A stretch of DNA of 64,000 nt, from the NCBI GenBank assembly GCA_039811225.1, contig JBDHYG010000013.1, positions 13,647 through 77,646 on the forward strand, in the 5' to 3' direction. Both the position numbers and the translations under genes were made by a program. The notes beneath the pieces are model-generated. The model was not told the origin of the DNA, searched no databases, and saw only the letters and a program-made list of their open reading frames with translations. The stretch comes from JAFDXJ01 sp039811225 (GTDB lineage: Bacteria > Bacteroidota > Bacteroidia > Chitinophagales > Chitinophagaceae). This document shows positions 44,228 to 53,000 of the stretch, in pieces. The first letter of the stretch is position 1. Every line of letters starts with the position of its first letter.

Positions 44228-44851
44228 TTATTCAATTTCTTTCCATCTTCTTATATAAATAGAAATAGTATGGGGTGCAGTTGCATCGCCGCCAAAATAA
44301 GGATACAGCAAATAGCCACATGCCTTTCGGCCACTGGCTTCGCGAGGCACCGTAATGGACTTTTGATTTACGGAAAAAATATAAGCTCCTTTTGTGACCC
44401 GGATGCGACAGGTATCAAAAGCATTGATCCGGATAGAAGTAATTTCCTGGAATGACCGGTAGCCATTATTATAATAATAGGCCAGCAAATGCAGGCTGTC
44501 ATTTAACCAACGCCAGCCAAACCGGGCACTATACCTGTGATGCAAAGCAAAATTATCGGAGAAGCCATATAATTTATTTACATCCCGGCCGGTGCCTTTT
44601 GCTGTGTTTTTATAAATAGCACTACTGTCAAAATGTACAATAAATTGTAACACACTTCCCCGGAAGAAGTGGATGGGACGCGGATTAGCGGTGTGCCTGC
44701 CCTGGGGAATTGTATATTGTACAAAACCAGCATTTACTAAATCCGGTTCAGAAGTCAACCTCGATGTACGGCATGAAAAGAATATGCATAAGCAGAAAAT
44801 AAGCGGCCATTTACGGCGCCAAAATAATTGATGAAATGAACAGGGATACAA
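44228..44851 (-). CDS. Hypothetical lipoprotein
   Basis: A 207-residue protein with a short basic N-terminus, hydrophobic core and lipobox-like IFFSC (Cys27). The mature part has many aromatic residues and regular beta-strand patterning (FVQYTIPQGRH, SVLQFIVHFDSS, RYSARFGWRWLNDSLHLLAYYYN by position near 110-130, TISIYIRRWKEIE at the end). I do not recognise a named family. No ATG exists before the lipobox; the TTG at 44851 fits, supported by a perfect promoter element 22 bases upstream. It lies just before the sigma factor gene on the same strand and could be cotranscribed. Confidence 0.62.
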   Translation of the reverse strand: MYPCSFHQLFWRRKWPLIFCLCIFFSCRTSRLTSEPDLVNAGFVQYTIPQGRHTANPRPIHFFRGSVLQFIVHFDSSAIYKNTAKGTGRDVNKLYGFSDNFALHHRYSARFGWRWLNDSLHLLAYYYNNGYRSFQEITSIRINAFDTCRIRVTKGAYIFSVNQKSITVPREASGRKACGYLLYPYFGGDATAPHTISIYIRRWKEIE

Positions 44852-44873
44852 GTTGTATTTGTTTACCTGTACG

Positions 44874-44881
44874 CAAATCTA
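44874..44881 (-). promoter_or_regulatory. Promoter -7 element of the hypothetical lipoprotein gene (TAGATTTG)
   Basis: Full TAnnTTTG match on the minus strand. It overlaps the stop codon of the upstream ATPase gene and lies 22 bases before the TTG start at 44851. Confidence 0.5.
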
Positions 44882-45583
44882 ATGCATGGTAAGCATTTCT
44901 TCTTTGGGCATATCTGATTCGATTACACCATCACGGAGGCGAATGATGCGTTTTGCATAAGCAGCAATATCTTCTTCATGCGTTACCAACACAACGGTAT
45001 TCCCACTTTGCTGGATTTTGCCGAAAATTTCCATCACCTCGATACTTGTTTTACTATCGAGGTTACCAGTTGGTTCATCCGCCAATAAAATGGATGGATT
45101 ATTGATCAATGCCCGGGCAATAGCAACACGCTGGATTTGTCCACCACTCATTTCATTGGGTTTATGATGGCTTCTTTCATCCAAGCCTACTTTCTTCAAT
45201 GCTTCCATTGCACGTTCCATGCGTTCCTTTTTAGGCACTCCGGCGTAAATCAATGGCAAGGCCACATTCTCAGCGGCATTCAGGCGTGGCAATAAATTAA
45301 ATTGTTGAAAGACAAAGCCGATTTCAATATTCCGGATATCCGCTAATTCATCATCGGTCATTTTACTTACATCCTTATTATTCAGGTAATAGGCACCGGA
45401 TGTAGGGGTATCGAGGCATCCCAGGATATTCATCAGCGTACTTTTTCCACTTCCACTGGGTCCCATCAGGGCTACATATTCATTGCGTAAAATGCTCAGT
45501 GAAATGGATTTGAGCACTTTCAATTTGGTAGGGCCCATCTGATACACTTTGACAATATCTTCCAGTTTTATTACAGGTTCCAT
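44879..45583 (-). CDS. ABC transporter ATP-binding protein, LolD/MacB-like
   Basis: A 234-residue ATPase with textbook motifs: Walker A GPSGSGKST, Q loop VFQQFNLLPRL, signature MSGGQIQRVAIARA, Walker B ILLADEPTGNLD and H loop VLVTHEED. It is closest in pattern to the LolD/MacB group that pairs with FtsX-like permeases, but no permease gene is adjacent. It follows gatC by 9 bases, probably in one transcript. Partner and substrate are unknown. Start is ATG. Confidence 0.88.
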   Translation of the reverse strand: MEPVIKLEDIVKVYQMGPTKLKVLKSISLSILRNEYVALMGPSGSGKSTLMNILGCLDTPTSGAYYLNNKDVSKMTDDELADIRNIEIGFVFQQFNLLPRLNAAENVALPLIYAGVPKKERMERAMEALKKVGLDERSHHKPNEMSGGQIQRVAIARALINNPSILLADEPTGNLDSKTSIEVMEIFGKIQQSGNTVVLVTHEEDIAAYAKRIIRLRDGVIESDMPKEEMLTMH

Positions 45584-45592
45584 AATACTCTT

Positions 45593-45901
45593 TTATAAAT
45601 TTTCATTTGCTGGTTTTTGAACCGTTTTAGGTGCCGTGAAAAATGGTGGTTGGGCATCCCTGGCATTTAACAAAGCCTGCTCATTCGTTATCATGTCACC
45701 CAACATATCCTCGCGGAAAATATTTTCCGTATCGGATACATACAATAATGGTTCCACCCCGGTTGTATCCAGTTCATTTAATTTTTCCACGAAACCCGTC
45801 ATCTGTTCCAGTTCCCGGCGGATCTGTTGGTACTCTTCTGCTGTGAAATTTAACCGGGCCAGGTTAGCGAGTTTTTTAATTAAAGCATCATTTATTTCCA
45901 T
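45593..45901 (-). CDS. gatC: Asp/Glu-tRNA amidotransferase subunit C
   Basis: A 102-residue protein with the GatC pattern: IKKLANLARLNFTAEEYQQIRRELEQM near the start, ELDTTGVEPLLYV near 43 and FREDMLGD near 62. GatC stabilises the GatAB core that amidates mischarged Glu-tRNA(Gln) and Asp-tRNA(Asn). gatA and gatB are not in the window, as is common when gatC is separate. The ATG lies 5 bases after a perfect promoter element. Confidence 0.92.
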   Translation of the reverse strand: MEINDALIKKLANLARLNFTAEEYQQIRRELEQMTGFVEKLNELDTTGVEPLLYVSDTENIFREDMLGDMITNEQALLNARDAQPPFFTAPKTVQKPANENL

Positions 45902-45906
45902 TAACG

Positions 45907-45914
45907 CAAATGTA
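45907..45914 (-). promoter_or_regulatory. gatC promoter -7 element (TACATTTG)
   Basis: Full TAnnTTTG match on the minus strand, 5 bases before the gatC ATG. A TTTA lies 22 bases upstream in place of -33 TTTG. Confidence 0.5.
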
Positions 45915-46041
45915 AGGCTTACCGGAAACTCCGGTTTAAAAAAAGTAGCAACGGTTGATTTGTCTTTTGACCGCGCAATATTCCTTTACCGGATAAAATA
46001 GTTTGTCCATTTCAAACAAAAAATGTTATTTACAAGAATTT

Positions 46042-47415
46042 ATGAAAAAGGGGATTGTTAAAATTTTTGTAGTGGAGGATGATGATTTGTACCGGGCCCT
46101 GCTGGTGCATCATCTTTCGCTCAATCCGGATTATGCGGTACAGGCTTATGCCGATGCCACTTCCTTTTTCAAGGACTTATCACAAAAGCCCGATATCATT
46201 ACCCTCGATTATACGCTGCCCGATGCCAGCGGGGAAATGGTTTTTGACAAAGTCAATGAACTTTGCCCTTCAGCGAAAGTTATTTTTATTTCGGCGAAAG
46301 AAGATATCAAAACAGCGGTTAATCTTTTCAAAAAAGGTGTTTATGATTATATCATCAAGGACGATGATATGCCGCAACGGTTATGGAAATCGGTAGAAAA
46401 CCTCTATGAAAATATCCTGTTAAAAAAAGAAGTGACCGCGCTGAAAAATGAAGTAGAAAAGAAATATAACCTGCATCAGAATATCATTGGCCAGAGTGAT
46501 GGTGTGCAAAAAGTATTTGAGCTGATGCAAAAAGCCGCGCAAACAAATATTACCGTTTCGATAACCGGTGAAACAGGTACGGGTAAAGACCTCGTGGCAA
46601 AATCATTGCATAAAATATCTCCGCAAAAAGACAATCCATTTGTAGCCATCAATGTCGCTGCCATTCCACACGATTTATTAGAGAGTGAATTATTTGGCCA
46701 TGAAAAAGGCGCTTTTACCGGCGCTTCATCCCGGCGTACCGGAAAATTTGAAGAGGCCAAAAACGGTACGCTCTTCCTGGATGAAATTGGTGATATGGAT
46801 TTAACTATGCAGGCCAAATTATTACGGGCGGTCCAGGAAAAAGAAATTACCCGTGTCGGTGGCAATGAAATTATTAAAATAAATGTGCGCATTATTGTTG
46901 CCACGCATCGCAACCTGCTGCAGGAAGTAAAAAAAGGAAAGTTCCGCGAAGACCTGTATTATCGTTTATTGGGATTGAATATTTACCTGCCTCCCCTGCG
47001 GGAACGCAGCAGCGATATCATTTTATTAGCTAATTATTTTATAGAAAATTTTAGCCGGGAAAATAACCTGCCCAAAAAACATCTTGGAGTAGAAGCCAAA
47101 AAGAAATTGCTGCAATACCCCTTCCCCGGGAATATCCGTGAATTAAAATCCATGGTTGAACTTTCCTGTGTCCTGGCCGATTCAGAAGAAATTGGCGCCG
47201 AAATGATACAGGTGCAGGATGCCGCCAATACCATTGCACCGTGGGATACAGCTCATACTACTTTAAAAGAATACAATCTTAAACTGGTACAACATTATTT
47301 ACAGGTATATGATAATAATATTCCCGAAGTAGCCCGGAAACTGGGTATCGGCAAATCCACTATTTACCGGATGATCCGGGATCATGACCTCACCCTCACA
47401 AAAAAAATATCCTGA
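46042..47415 (+). CDS. Sigma-54-dependent response regulator (NtrC family)
   Basis: A 457-residue regulator with receiver domain (acidic VEDDD, phosphoacceptor Asp56 in ITLDYTLPD), coiled linker (about 115-145), AAA+ domain with Walker A GETGTGKD at 176-183, the sigma-54 contact loop GAFTGA at 223-228, Walker B TLFLDEIGD and arginine finger region FREDLYYRL, and a C-terminal Fis-type helix-turn-helix (VARKLGIGKSTIYRMI). It should activate sigma-54 promoters when phosphorylated. ATG 46042 is preferred to a TTG at 46003. An HPt gene follows after 3 bases; no kinase is adjacent. Confidence 0.93.
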   Translation: MKKGIVKIFVVEDDDLYRALLVHHLSLNPDYAVQAYADATSFFKDLSQKPDIITLDYTLPDASGEMVFDKVNELCPSAKVIFISAKEDIKTAVNLFKKGVYDYIIKDDDMPQRLWKSVENLYENILLKKEVTALKNEVEKKYNLHQNIIGQSDGVQKVFELMQKAAQTNITVSITGETGTGKDLVAKSLHKISPQKDNPFVAINVAAIPHDLLESELFGHEKGAFTGASSRRTGKFEEAKNGTLFLDEIGDMDLTMQAKLLRAVQEKEITRVGGNEIIKINVRIIVATHRNLLQEVKKGKFREDLYYRLLGLNIYLPPLRERSSDIILLANYFIENFSRENNLPKKHLGVEAKKKLLQYPFPGNIRELKSMVELSCVLADSEEIGAEMIQVQDAANTIAPWDTAHTTLKEYNLKLVQHYLQVYDNNIPEVARKLGIGKSTIYRMIRDHDLTLTKKIS

Positions 47416-47418
47416 AAA

Positions 47419-47772
47419 ATGTCGGAAACTCCTTTGTACAATCTCTCGGTATTGCAACAACAAACCGGTAATGATGCATCCTTTATGGCAGAAATGATTT
47501 CCCTGTTCGTCTCACAAATGCAGGAAGGTTTAAAAACATTGACTGATGCACAGGCGCAGCAAGACTATTCTCAAATGTATTTTATTTTACACCGGATGAA
47601 AGCTGGTATCCACCTGTTTAAAATCAATTCATTGATGGAAATAATAAAAGAAGCAGAAGCGCTGACAAAAAAGGCTGAACCATCAGAACGGTTAACACAA
47701 ATTATTGAAGTGATTCATATGGAAATGCAAATAGTTATCGGGCAATTAACTAAAAAATATTTGCAGGAATAA
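47419..47772 (+). CDS. Histidine phosphotransfer (HPt) protein
   Basis: A 117-residue all-helical protein. ILHRMKAGIHLFKI at 56-69 is the HPt core: His58 is the expected phosphorylated residue, with Lys61 at the conserved position and Ala62 in place of the usual Gly. It lies 3 bases after the sigma-54 response regulator gene, so it probably passes phosphate to or from that receiver in a multistep relay with a hybrid kinase encoded elsewhere. Confidence 0.85.
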   Translation: MSETPLYNLSVLQQQTGNDASFMAEMISLFVSQMQEGLKTLTDAQAQQDYSQMYFILHRMKAGIHLFKINSLMEIIKEAEALTKKAEPSERLTQIIEVIHMEMQIVIGQLTKKYLQE

Positions 47773-47815
47773 TTTTCCATGTAAAGCTTTTTCTACACTG
47801 CTGCATATTTTATAG

Positions 47816-47823
47816 CATCTTTG
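47816..47823 (+). promoter_or_regulatory. TauE/SafE gene promoter -7 element (CATCTTTG)
   Basis: Seven of eight matches to TAnnTTTG, 13 bases before the ATG at 47837. It is the same variant as in the DUF4836 promoter. Confidence 0.4.
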
Positions 47824-47836
47824 CGAAAAATTCAGA

Positions 47837-48628
47837 ATGCCCATCTTCGGTTATATTGCTTCGGTATTAATTGGTTTTTCCCTTGGCCTCATTGGCGGGG
47901 GTGGCTCTATACTTACGGTTCCGGTACTGGTCTATTTATTTCACCTGGATCCTGTTTTATCTACCGCCTATTCTTTATTTATCGTGGGTAGTACCAGCCT
48001 GGCAGGGGGTATCCGGTTTTATCCAAAAAAATTAATCGATTTTAAAGCCGTTTGGATGTTTGGTATCCCTTCCATCATCACCGTTATGCTGACAAGAAAA
48101 TTTTTCTTACCCCTGCTACCCGATACGATTGTAACGATTGGTGATTTTGTGTTAAGTAAAGGCATGCTTCTTATGTTAGTCTTTGCTTTACTGATGTTTT
48201 TTTCTGCCATGCGTATGATCCGGCAAAGTAAATTAAATGAAGAGCCAAAAGAAAAAAGAAAACATCATGTTTTTTACCTGGTTCTACAAGGTTTATTTGT
48301 AGGTTTTGTAACCGGCTTGTTGGGGGCAGGCGGTGGTTTCCTCATCATTCCTGCCCTGGTATTGCTCATGCATATACCCATGAAAAAAGCAGTAGGGACC
48401 TCACTTGCCATCATTGCTATAAATTCTTTATCCGGGTTCCTGTTCAGCTTAGGTACATTTCCCATTGACTGGCCGGAATTGCTGAGTATTACAGGTATTG
48501 CCATTATTGGTGTACTAATTGGTATATCCCTATCTGCAAAAGTTTCAGGTGCATCCCTGAAAAAAGGTTTTGGCTGGTTTGTGCTTTGCATGGCTTTTTA
48601 TATCATCATCCGAGAATTATTTCTATAA
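47837..48628 (+). CDS. TauE/SafE family membrane permease
   Basis: A 263-residue protein with about eight membrane spans in two halves. Each half has the family glycine-rich motif: GLIGGGGSILTVPVL near 19-33 and GLLGAGGGFLIIPAL near 159-173, followed by AVGTSLAIIAINS. TauE/SafE proteins export or import sulfur-containing or other organic anions (sulfite, sulfoacetate, taurine-derived acids). Neighbours give no hint of substrate. The gene is convergent with ftsZ, and its stop lies beside the ftsZ terminator. Confidence 0.9.
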   Translation: MPIFGYIASVLIGFSLGLIGGGGSILTVPVLVYLFHLDPVLSTAYSLFIVGSTSLAGGIRFYPKKLIDFKAVWMFGIPSIITVMLTRKFFLPLLPDTIVTIGDFVLSKGMLLMLVFALLMFFSAMRMIRQSKLNEEPKEKRKHHVFYLVLQGLFVGFVTGLLGAGGGFLIIPALVLLMHIPMKKAVGTSLAIIAINSLSGFLFSLGTFPIDWPELLSITGIAIIGVLIGISLSAKVSGASLKKGFGWFVLCMAFYIIIRELFL

Positions 48629-48656
48629 AAAAATTCCCCCCTGCATAGAGGGGGGA
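48627..48656 (-). terminator. Terminator at the end of the dcw cluster
   Basis: An 8-bp GC-rich stem (tcccccct at 48635-48642 with agggggga at 48649-48656) with a 6-base loop, followed on the minus strand by AATTTTTTTA. It lies 25 bases after the ftsZ stop and ends the cluster. Confidence 0.88.
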
Positions 48657-48681
48657 CACACCACAAAACCATGTGTTCCGA

Positions 48682-50511
48682 TCAGTCTGGTTTTTTCCCA
48701 TCGAGGAACGTATTTATGCTGGAGATCTGCACTTCATCTTTGTCATCTTTTTTTACAGTGTATTTACTGTAAAACTGCTCAACAGAAGTAAGCGTATTCC
48801 CGAACAATTCCATATTGCGACGAACATAAGCAGGCACCGTTTCAAAATCATTGCTGGCATCTTTTGCATTCATATTAAATGACAAGTTGCGCAGCTTATG
48901 GATCCGCTCGGCTGCCCGGCGTTTTTGTTCTTCTTCTTCATCCATGGTTACCGGTAAAGCAGCTTCTTTTGCTTCCACTGCGGGTTTCGCGATTTCCGTA
49001 ATTTCCTCCTTTATAACCAATTCAAAAGTCAAGGCTTCCTCGTTTTCTGCTACCGGTTTTTCTTCTTTGGACTGTATCGCTTCTTTTGGCATTTCATTTT
49101 CTGATAAGGCGGCATCCTTTTTCTCTGGCGGGGTATTGGTATAAATATTTTCCGGTTTACTGAAAATATTAAATGGAATAACTACCGGCTGTTTCTCCTT
49201 GATCTCTGGCTGATTTAATTCAACAGCAGGTTCCTTTGTCTTTACCTCTTCCCCCTTTGGTTGGGTACTCAATGTAGGTTGATCATCTGTTAACAGCTCG
49301 AATAAAACCGGTTGTTCCGATAAAGGCTTAGCGGTGGGCTTCGCTTCTGCCTGGCGGGTTGTATCCTCTGACAGCGTGGGTGCATATTCATCTTTTACCA
49401 CTTCCGGTTCTTTATCTACTTCCGGTGCTTTTTCCGGTTTGAGATCAAATATTTTTTTCTCCTCATTTTCCACGCCCAGTGTCATCACAATTTTTTCCAC
49501 TGGTGCTTCTTTCTCCTGTATCGGTTCCTGCCGGCTGAAAGGATCTTTATGTTCAAAACCAGTGGCAATCAGGGTAATACCCACTTTATCTTCAAGTGCA
49601 TTATCATATCCCATACCCACAATAACATCCGTATTTTCTCCCGCCTGCAAACGCAAATGATTATTGATGATCTCCACTTCATCCATAGTACATTCATGTT
49701 CCCCTTCGGCACTATTGATATTAATGAGTATCCATTTAGCACCACGAATATCACTGTCATTCAGTAAAGGTGAATTCAATGCTTCTTCAATAGCCCGTTG
49801 TGCTCGGTCTTCTCCTTCAATAGCAGCACTTCCCAGGATAGCGACACCACCATTTTTCATGACGGTGCATACATCTGCAAAGTCCACAATTATATGGCCG
49901 CGGCTATTGATGATATCGGTGATACATTTAGCAGCTGTAGCCAGTACATTATCGGCTTTGCCGAAGGCCTCTTTCATTTTCAGGTTGCCATATTGCATCC
50001 GCAATTTATCATTGCTGATGACCAACAGTGTATCTACATAGGGTTCCAGTTCTTTAATCCCTGCTTCTGCCTGGATCATGCGACGCGGGCCTTCAAAACC
50101 AAACGGGGTGGTAACTATGGCCACGGTGAGGATACCCAGCTCCCGGCAAATTTTGGCAATGATGGGAGCACCACCTGTACCGGTACCTCCACCCATACCG
50201 GCACAGATAAAGGCCATTTTAGTATTTACTTCAAGAATGCTTTTTATTTCTTCCAGTGATTCTTCAGTGGCATGTTTGCCAACTTCAGGATTGGCACCGG
50301 CTCCCAGCCCTTGTGTAAGATGTGGCCCCAGTTGGATTTTATTGGGAACACGGCTTTGATCCAGTGCTTTGGAATCCGTATTGCATATTATAAAATCAAC
50401 GCCTTCTATGTTTTGGGCAAACATGTAATTAACGGCATTGCTTCCTCCGCCACCTACACCAAGTACCTTGATGATAGATGATTTTTGCTTCGGGAGATCA
50501 AAATGTATCAT
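48682..50511 (-). CDS. ftsZ: Cell division protein FtsZ, long-linker form
   Basis: A 609-residue tubulin homologue. The GTPase core is residues 10-322: VLGVGGGGSNAVNYM near 16-30, GGGTGTG at 108-114, and the synergy loop NINSAEGEHE near 264. An acidic, disordered linker of about 200 residues (325-525) contains three similar pieces IFDL (354), LFEL (403) and TFEL (495). Then a charged helix (526-545) and the C-terminal conserved peptide VPAYVRRN at 559-566, which binds FtsA. Unusually, 43 residues follow this peptide. Most FtsZ proteins are 350-450 residues; Bacteroidota forms are longer. Last gene of the cluster, 50 bases after ftsA. Confidence 0.95.
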   Translation of the reverse strand: MIHFDLPKQKSSIIKVLGVGGGGSNAVNYMFAQNIEGVDFIICNTDSKALDQSRVPNKIQLGPHLTQGLGAGANPEVGKHATEESLEEIKSILEVNTKMAFICAGMGGGTGTGGAPIIAKICRELGILTVAIVTTPFGFEGPRRMIQAEAGIKELEPYVDTLLVISNDKLRMQYGNLKMKEAFGKADNVLATAAKCITDIINSRGHIIVDFADVCTVMKNGGVAILGSAAIEGEDRAQRAIEEALNSPLLNDSDIRGAKWILININSAEGEHECTMDEVEIINNHLRLQAGENTDVIVGMGYDNALEDKVGITLIATGFEHKDPFSRQEPIQEKEAPVEKIVMTLGVENEEKKIFDLKPEKAPEVDKEPEVVKDEYAPTLSEDTTRQAEAKPTAKPLSEQPVLFELLTDDQPTLSTQPKGEEVKTKEPAVELNQPEIKEKQPVVIPFNIFSKPENIYTNTPPEKKDAALSENEMPKEAIQSKEEKPVAENEEALTFELVIKEEITEIAKPAVEAKEAALPVTMDEEEEQKRRAAERIHKLRNLSFNMNAKDASNDFETVPAYVRRNMELFGNTLTSVEQFYSKYTVKKDDKDEVQISSINTFLDGKKPD

Positions 50512-50561
50512 AACGTTAGAATTTAATGTGATAAGTAAGTGTTTAAAAAAATAGAGCGTGA

Positions 50562-51950
50562 TTATTTGATTTCAATATCTCCTTCTTCCTTGAACATTTC
50601 AATAAGGCCTGATTTGAATTTTTCCCAGAATTTAGTAATTCCTCCTGTTTTTTCAGGTAACGACCCATATCCTTCACATGTTTGTACTTTTTCTTTATCC
50701 ACTTTACCCTTTACTGGGTCAATAAAGTCTTGTGGTATTTCTACTACATGTGTGTAATTTGTTTCAAATTCTTTCCGGTTATTTTCAAAATCATCATATC
50801 CTTTTAAGATCAGGCCGATACAAGTTGCATACATAGGTTTCTTTAATTCTTCAATATGATTGGCCGCCAAGTGTTCATTTGGTAACCCGATGCGTGCATT
50901 GAGGCCGGTGATATACTCTGTCAATTGCAAGAGATGCTTCAATTGAGAACCTCCACCGGTCAGGATGATACCGCCATTCAATGCCCGGCTGTCCAGGCCT
51001 ACCTGTTTTAAATGATAGGTAACAAATTCTAAAATCTCACTCATCCTGGCCTGGATAATGGCTGCCAGGTTTTTCACACTGATTTCTTTTGCCGGCATCC
51101 CTTTCAATCCTGGTATAGTAATAAATGCATTGGCTTTGGCTTCATCTTCCAAGGCGCTGCCAAACTGGATTTTCATAGCTTCTGCCTGGCTTTTTAAAAC
51201 ACCGAGACCATGCCGTATATCTGATGTGATGTTTTCCCCACCAAATGGAATCACAGCCGTATGCTTCAAAATACCTTCATAGAAAACGGCCAGGTCACTG
51301 GTTCCGCCACCGATATCGAGGATAGCCACACCTGCTTCCATATCAATGTCACTCATAACGGCAGATGAAGAAGCAAGCGGCTGCAATACGAGATCCTTTG
51401 TTTTGAGCCCACTGCGCTCAACTGCCCGGTTGATATTGCGGATAGCATTCCGGTCACCGGTAATGATATGAAAGTTGGCACCTACTTTTACGCCGTTAAA
51501 ACCAACCGGGTTTTTTATATCCTGGTGGTTATCGACATGGAAATCCTGTGGGATCACATCAATGATCTGGTCACCGGCAGGGATAAATGTTTTGCGTTGA
51601 TTTTCCACCAGGATATCCAACTCTTCCGGTACTATTTCTATTTCCGGATTTTGACGGACAATATCACCACGTGTTTGCAGGCTCTTGATATGATGTCCTG
51701 CAACACCTACATATACTTCCCGGATGACAAGGTCACTATTGCTTTCCTGGCAATTTTGCAATGCCTGCCGGATAGCTTTAATGGTTTGGTCAATATTGAG
51801 CACTTGCCCATGCTGTACGCCAAAACTATTGGCACGGCCAAAGCCAAGTATTTCCAATTTACCATATTCATTTTTCCTGCCGGCGATGGCAGCGATTTTT
51901 GTGGTACCTATATCCAGGCCCACAATGATGGGAGCTTCTCTTTCATTCAT
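50562..51950 (-). CDS. ftsA: Cell division protein FtsA
   Basis: A 462-residue actin-like ATPase tethering FtsZ to the membrane. Motifs are VGLDIGTTKIAAI (phosphate 1), LDIGGGTSDLAVF (phosphate 2) near 220, and ILTGGGSQL (adenosine) near 345. The C-terminal FWEKFKSGLIEMFKEE is the expected amphipathic membrane-targeting helix. Length is slightly above the E. coli protein, from an insertion before that helix (about 400-440). It lies between ftsQ (39-base gap) and ftsZ. Confidence 0.95.
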   Translation of the reverse strand: MNEREAPIIVGLDIGTTKIAAIAGRKNEYGKLEILGFGRANSFGVQHGQVLNIDQTIKAIRQALQNCQESNSDLVIREVYVGVAGHHIKSLQTRGDIVRQNPEIEIVPEELDILVENQRKTFIPAGDQIIDVIPQDFHVDNHQDIKNPVGFNGVKVGANFHIITGDRNAIRNINRAVERSGLKTKDLVLQPLASSSAVMSDIDMEAGVAILDIGGGTSDLAVFYEGILKHTAVIPFGGENITSDIRHGLGVLKSQAEAMKIQFGSALEDEAKANAFITIPGLKGMPAKEISVKNLAAIIQARMSEILEFVTYHLKQVGLDSRALNGGIILTGGGSQLKHLLQLTEYITGLNARIGLPNEHLAANHIEELKKPMYATCIGLILKGYDDFENNRKEFETNYTHVVEIPQDFIDPVKGKVDKEKVQTCEGYGSLPEKTGGITKFWEKFKSGLIEMFKEEGDIEIK

Positions 51951-51989
51951 GATGTAATGGGTTTTGTGTGTGTATAAAAAAGATTTGTA

Positions 51990-53000
51990 TCATGGATTAA
52001 CGGGTTTTTTTAAAATGGCTTTCGGCGTTTTCTTATTTTGATTCTTTGGATTTGCATTGACTTTTTGTGTTGCTTTTTTCACCGGTACGGTTACTTTTTT
52101 CCCAGGTAAATCTTTTGCTTTCGCTAATGTATCTACCGGCTTAACCGGTGCGGTATATACGGTATCCTTCATCATATTTTTCAACTTCTGATCTGTATTA
52201 CCAAAAAGCGCTATTGCTTTAGACGTATCAGCATGTGGATTATATGCCCCTCTTCTCGTTGCTACCAGCTGGCCGGCATATTCCAAATTCAGAACAGCAT
52301 ATTTTTCCAATCCCAGTGTTTTCCAGGCCTGCATATAAAAGGCTTTTAAAGCCTGGAATTTTTGTGGGAGATTCCCGGCATCCCCCAGTATAATTTGTTG
52401 GTTCCCCATCACAGGTATTAAAACAAATTTTCCTTCCGGGGTTATATCTATTTGTGCGGTTTGTGCCATCCAAAAACTATCCTGTTCAATAAATGTGGCG
52501 ATATGTTTTATATCCTGCATCAACAAACTATCGGGAACTGATAATTTCTTATTGTCAGAAGGAAACGAAGTAAAAAGCAGCATTCGTTCGGGATGTATAT
52601 CCACTAAGGGCATTTTGATACAGGCACTGTCAATATAAAATGAATTCCCTGAAACCGTGAATACACGGGCTATTGGTACACGCGTGGTTATAAGGACATG
52701 CAGATTCCGGCGATTATCATAATAAGCTTCTGCCTGTTGTATCCAGGGATTTTTTTCTAATTGCAGTTCAATATTATTCAGGTTGACTGTATTCAAAGGC
52801 GCTCCTTTCCGTGCACCATTTCTTCCGAGCACTTCCTGCACTTCGCGTTGCTGTACAAAATCACCATTTGTTGCCGGCGCCACTTGTATAGTTACATTCG
52901 CCGTTAGTTGGTTATCTTTCGTGTACATAGCGGCCACCAATAAAGTAATGGTGGCAACTGCCAGCAAAGACCAGGTAATATTACTTACCACTTTTTTCAT
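51990..53000 (-). CDS. ftsQ: Cell division protein FtsQ/DivIB
   Basis: A 336-residue protein with a single N-terminal membrane span (about 9-26), a POTRA-like segment starting near 33 and a beta domain (IDITPEGKFVLIPVMGNQQIILGD by position near 185-210). FtsQ sequences are weakly conserved; place between murC and ftsA supports the call. The last 55 residues are rich in Lys, Pro and Val (KKVTVPVKKATQKV) and would form a basic periplasmic tail. Its start overlaps the end of murC by 4 bases. Confidence 0.85.
   Translation of the reverse strand: MKKVVSNITWSLLAVATITLLVAAMYTKDNQLTANVTIQVAPATNGDFVQQREVQEVLGRNGARKGAPLNTVNLNNIELQLEKNPWIQQAEAYYDNRRNLHVLITTRVPIARVFTVSGNSFYIDSACIKMPLVDIHPERMLLFTSFPSDNKKLSVPDSLLMQDIKHIATFIEQDSFWMAQTAQIDITPEGKFVLIPVMGNQQIILGDAGNLPQKFQALKAFYMQAWKTLGLEKYAVLNLEYAGQLVATRRGAYNPHADTSKAIALFGNTDQKLKNMMKDTVYTAPVKPVDTLAKAKDLPGKKVTVPVKKATQKVNANPKNQNKKTPKAILKKPVNP

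Noticed and set aside
49334..50359. Several long open frames antisense to ftsZ
   Set aside because: Composition (Ser/Thr/Phe runs) reflects the reverse complement of the ftsZ core and linker; no start signal or domain.
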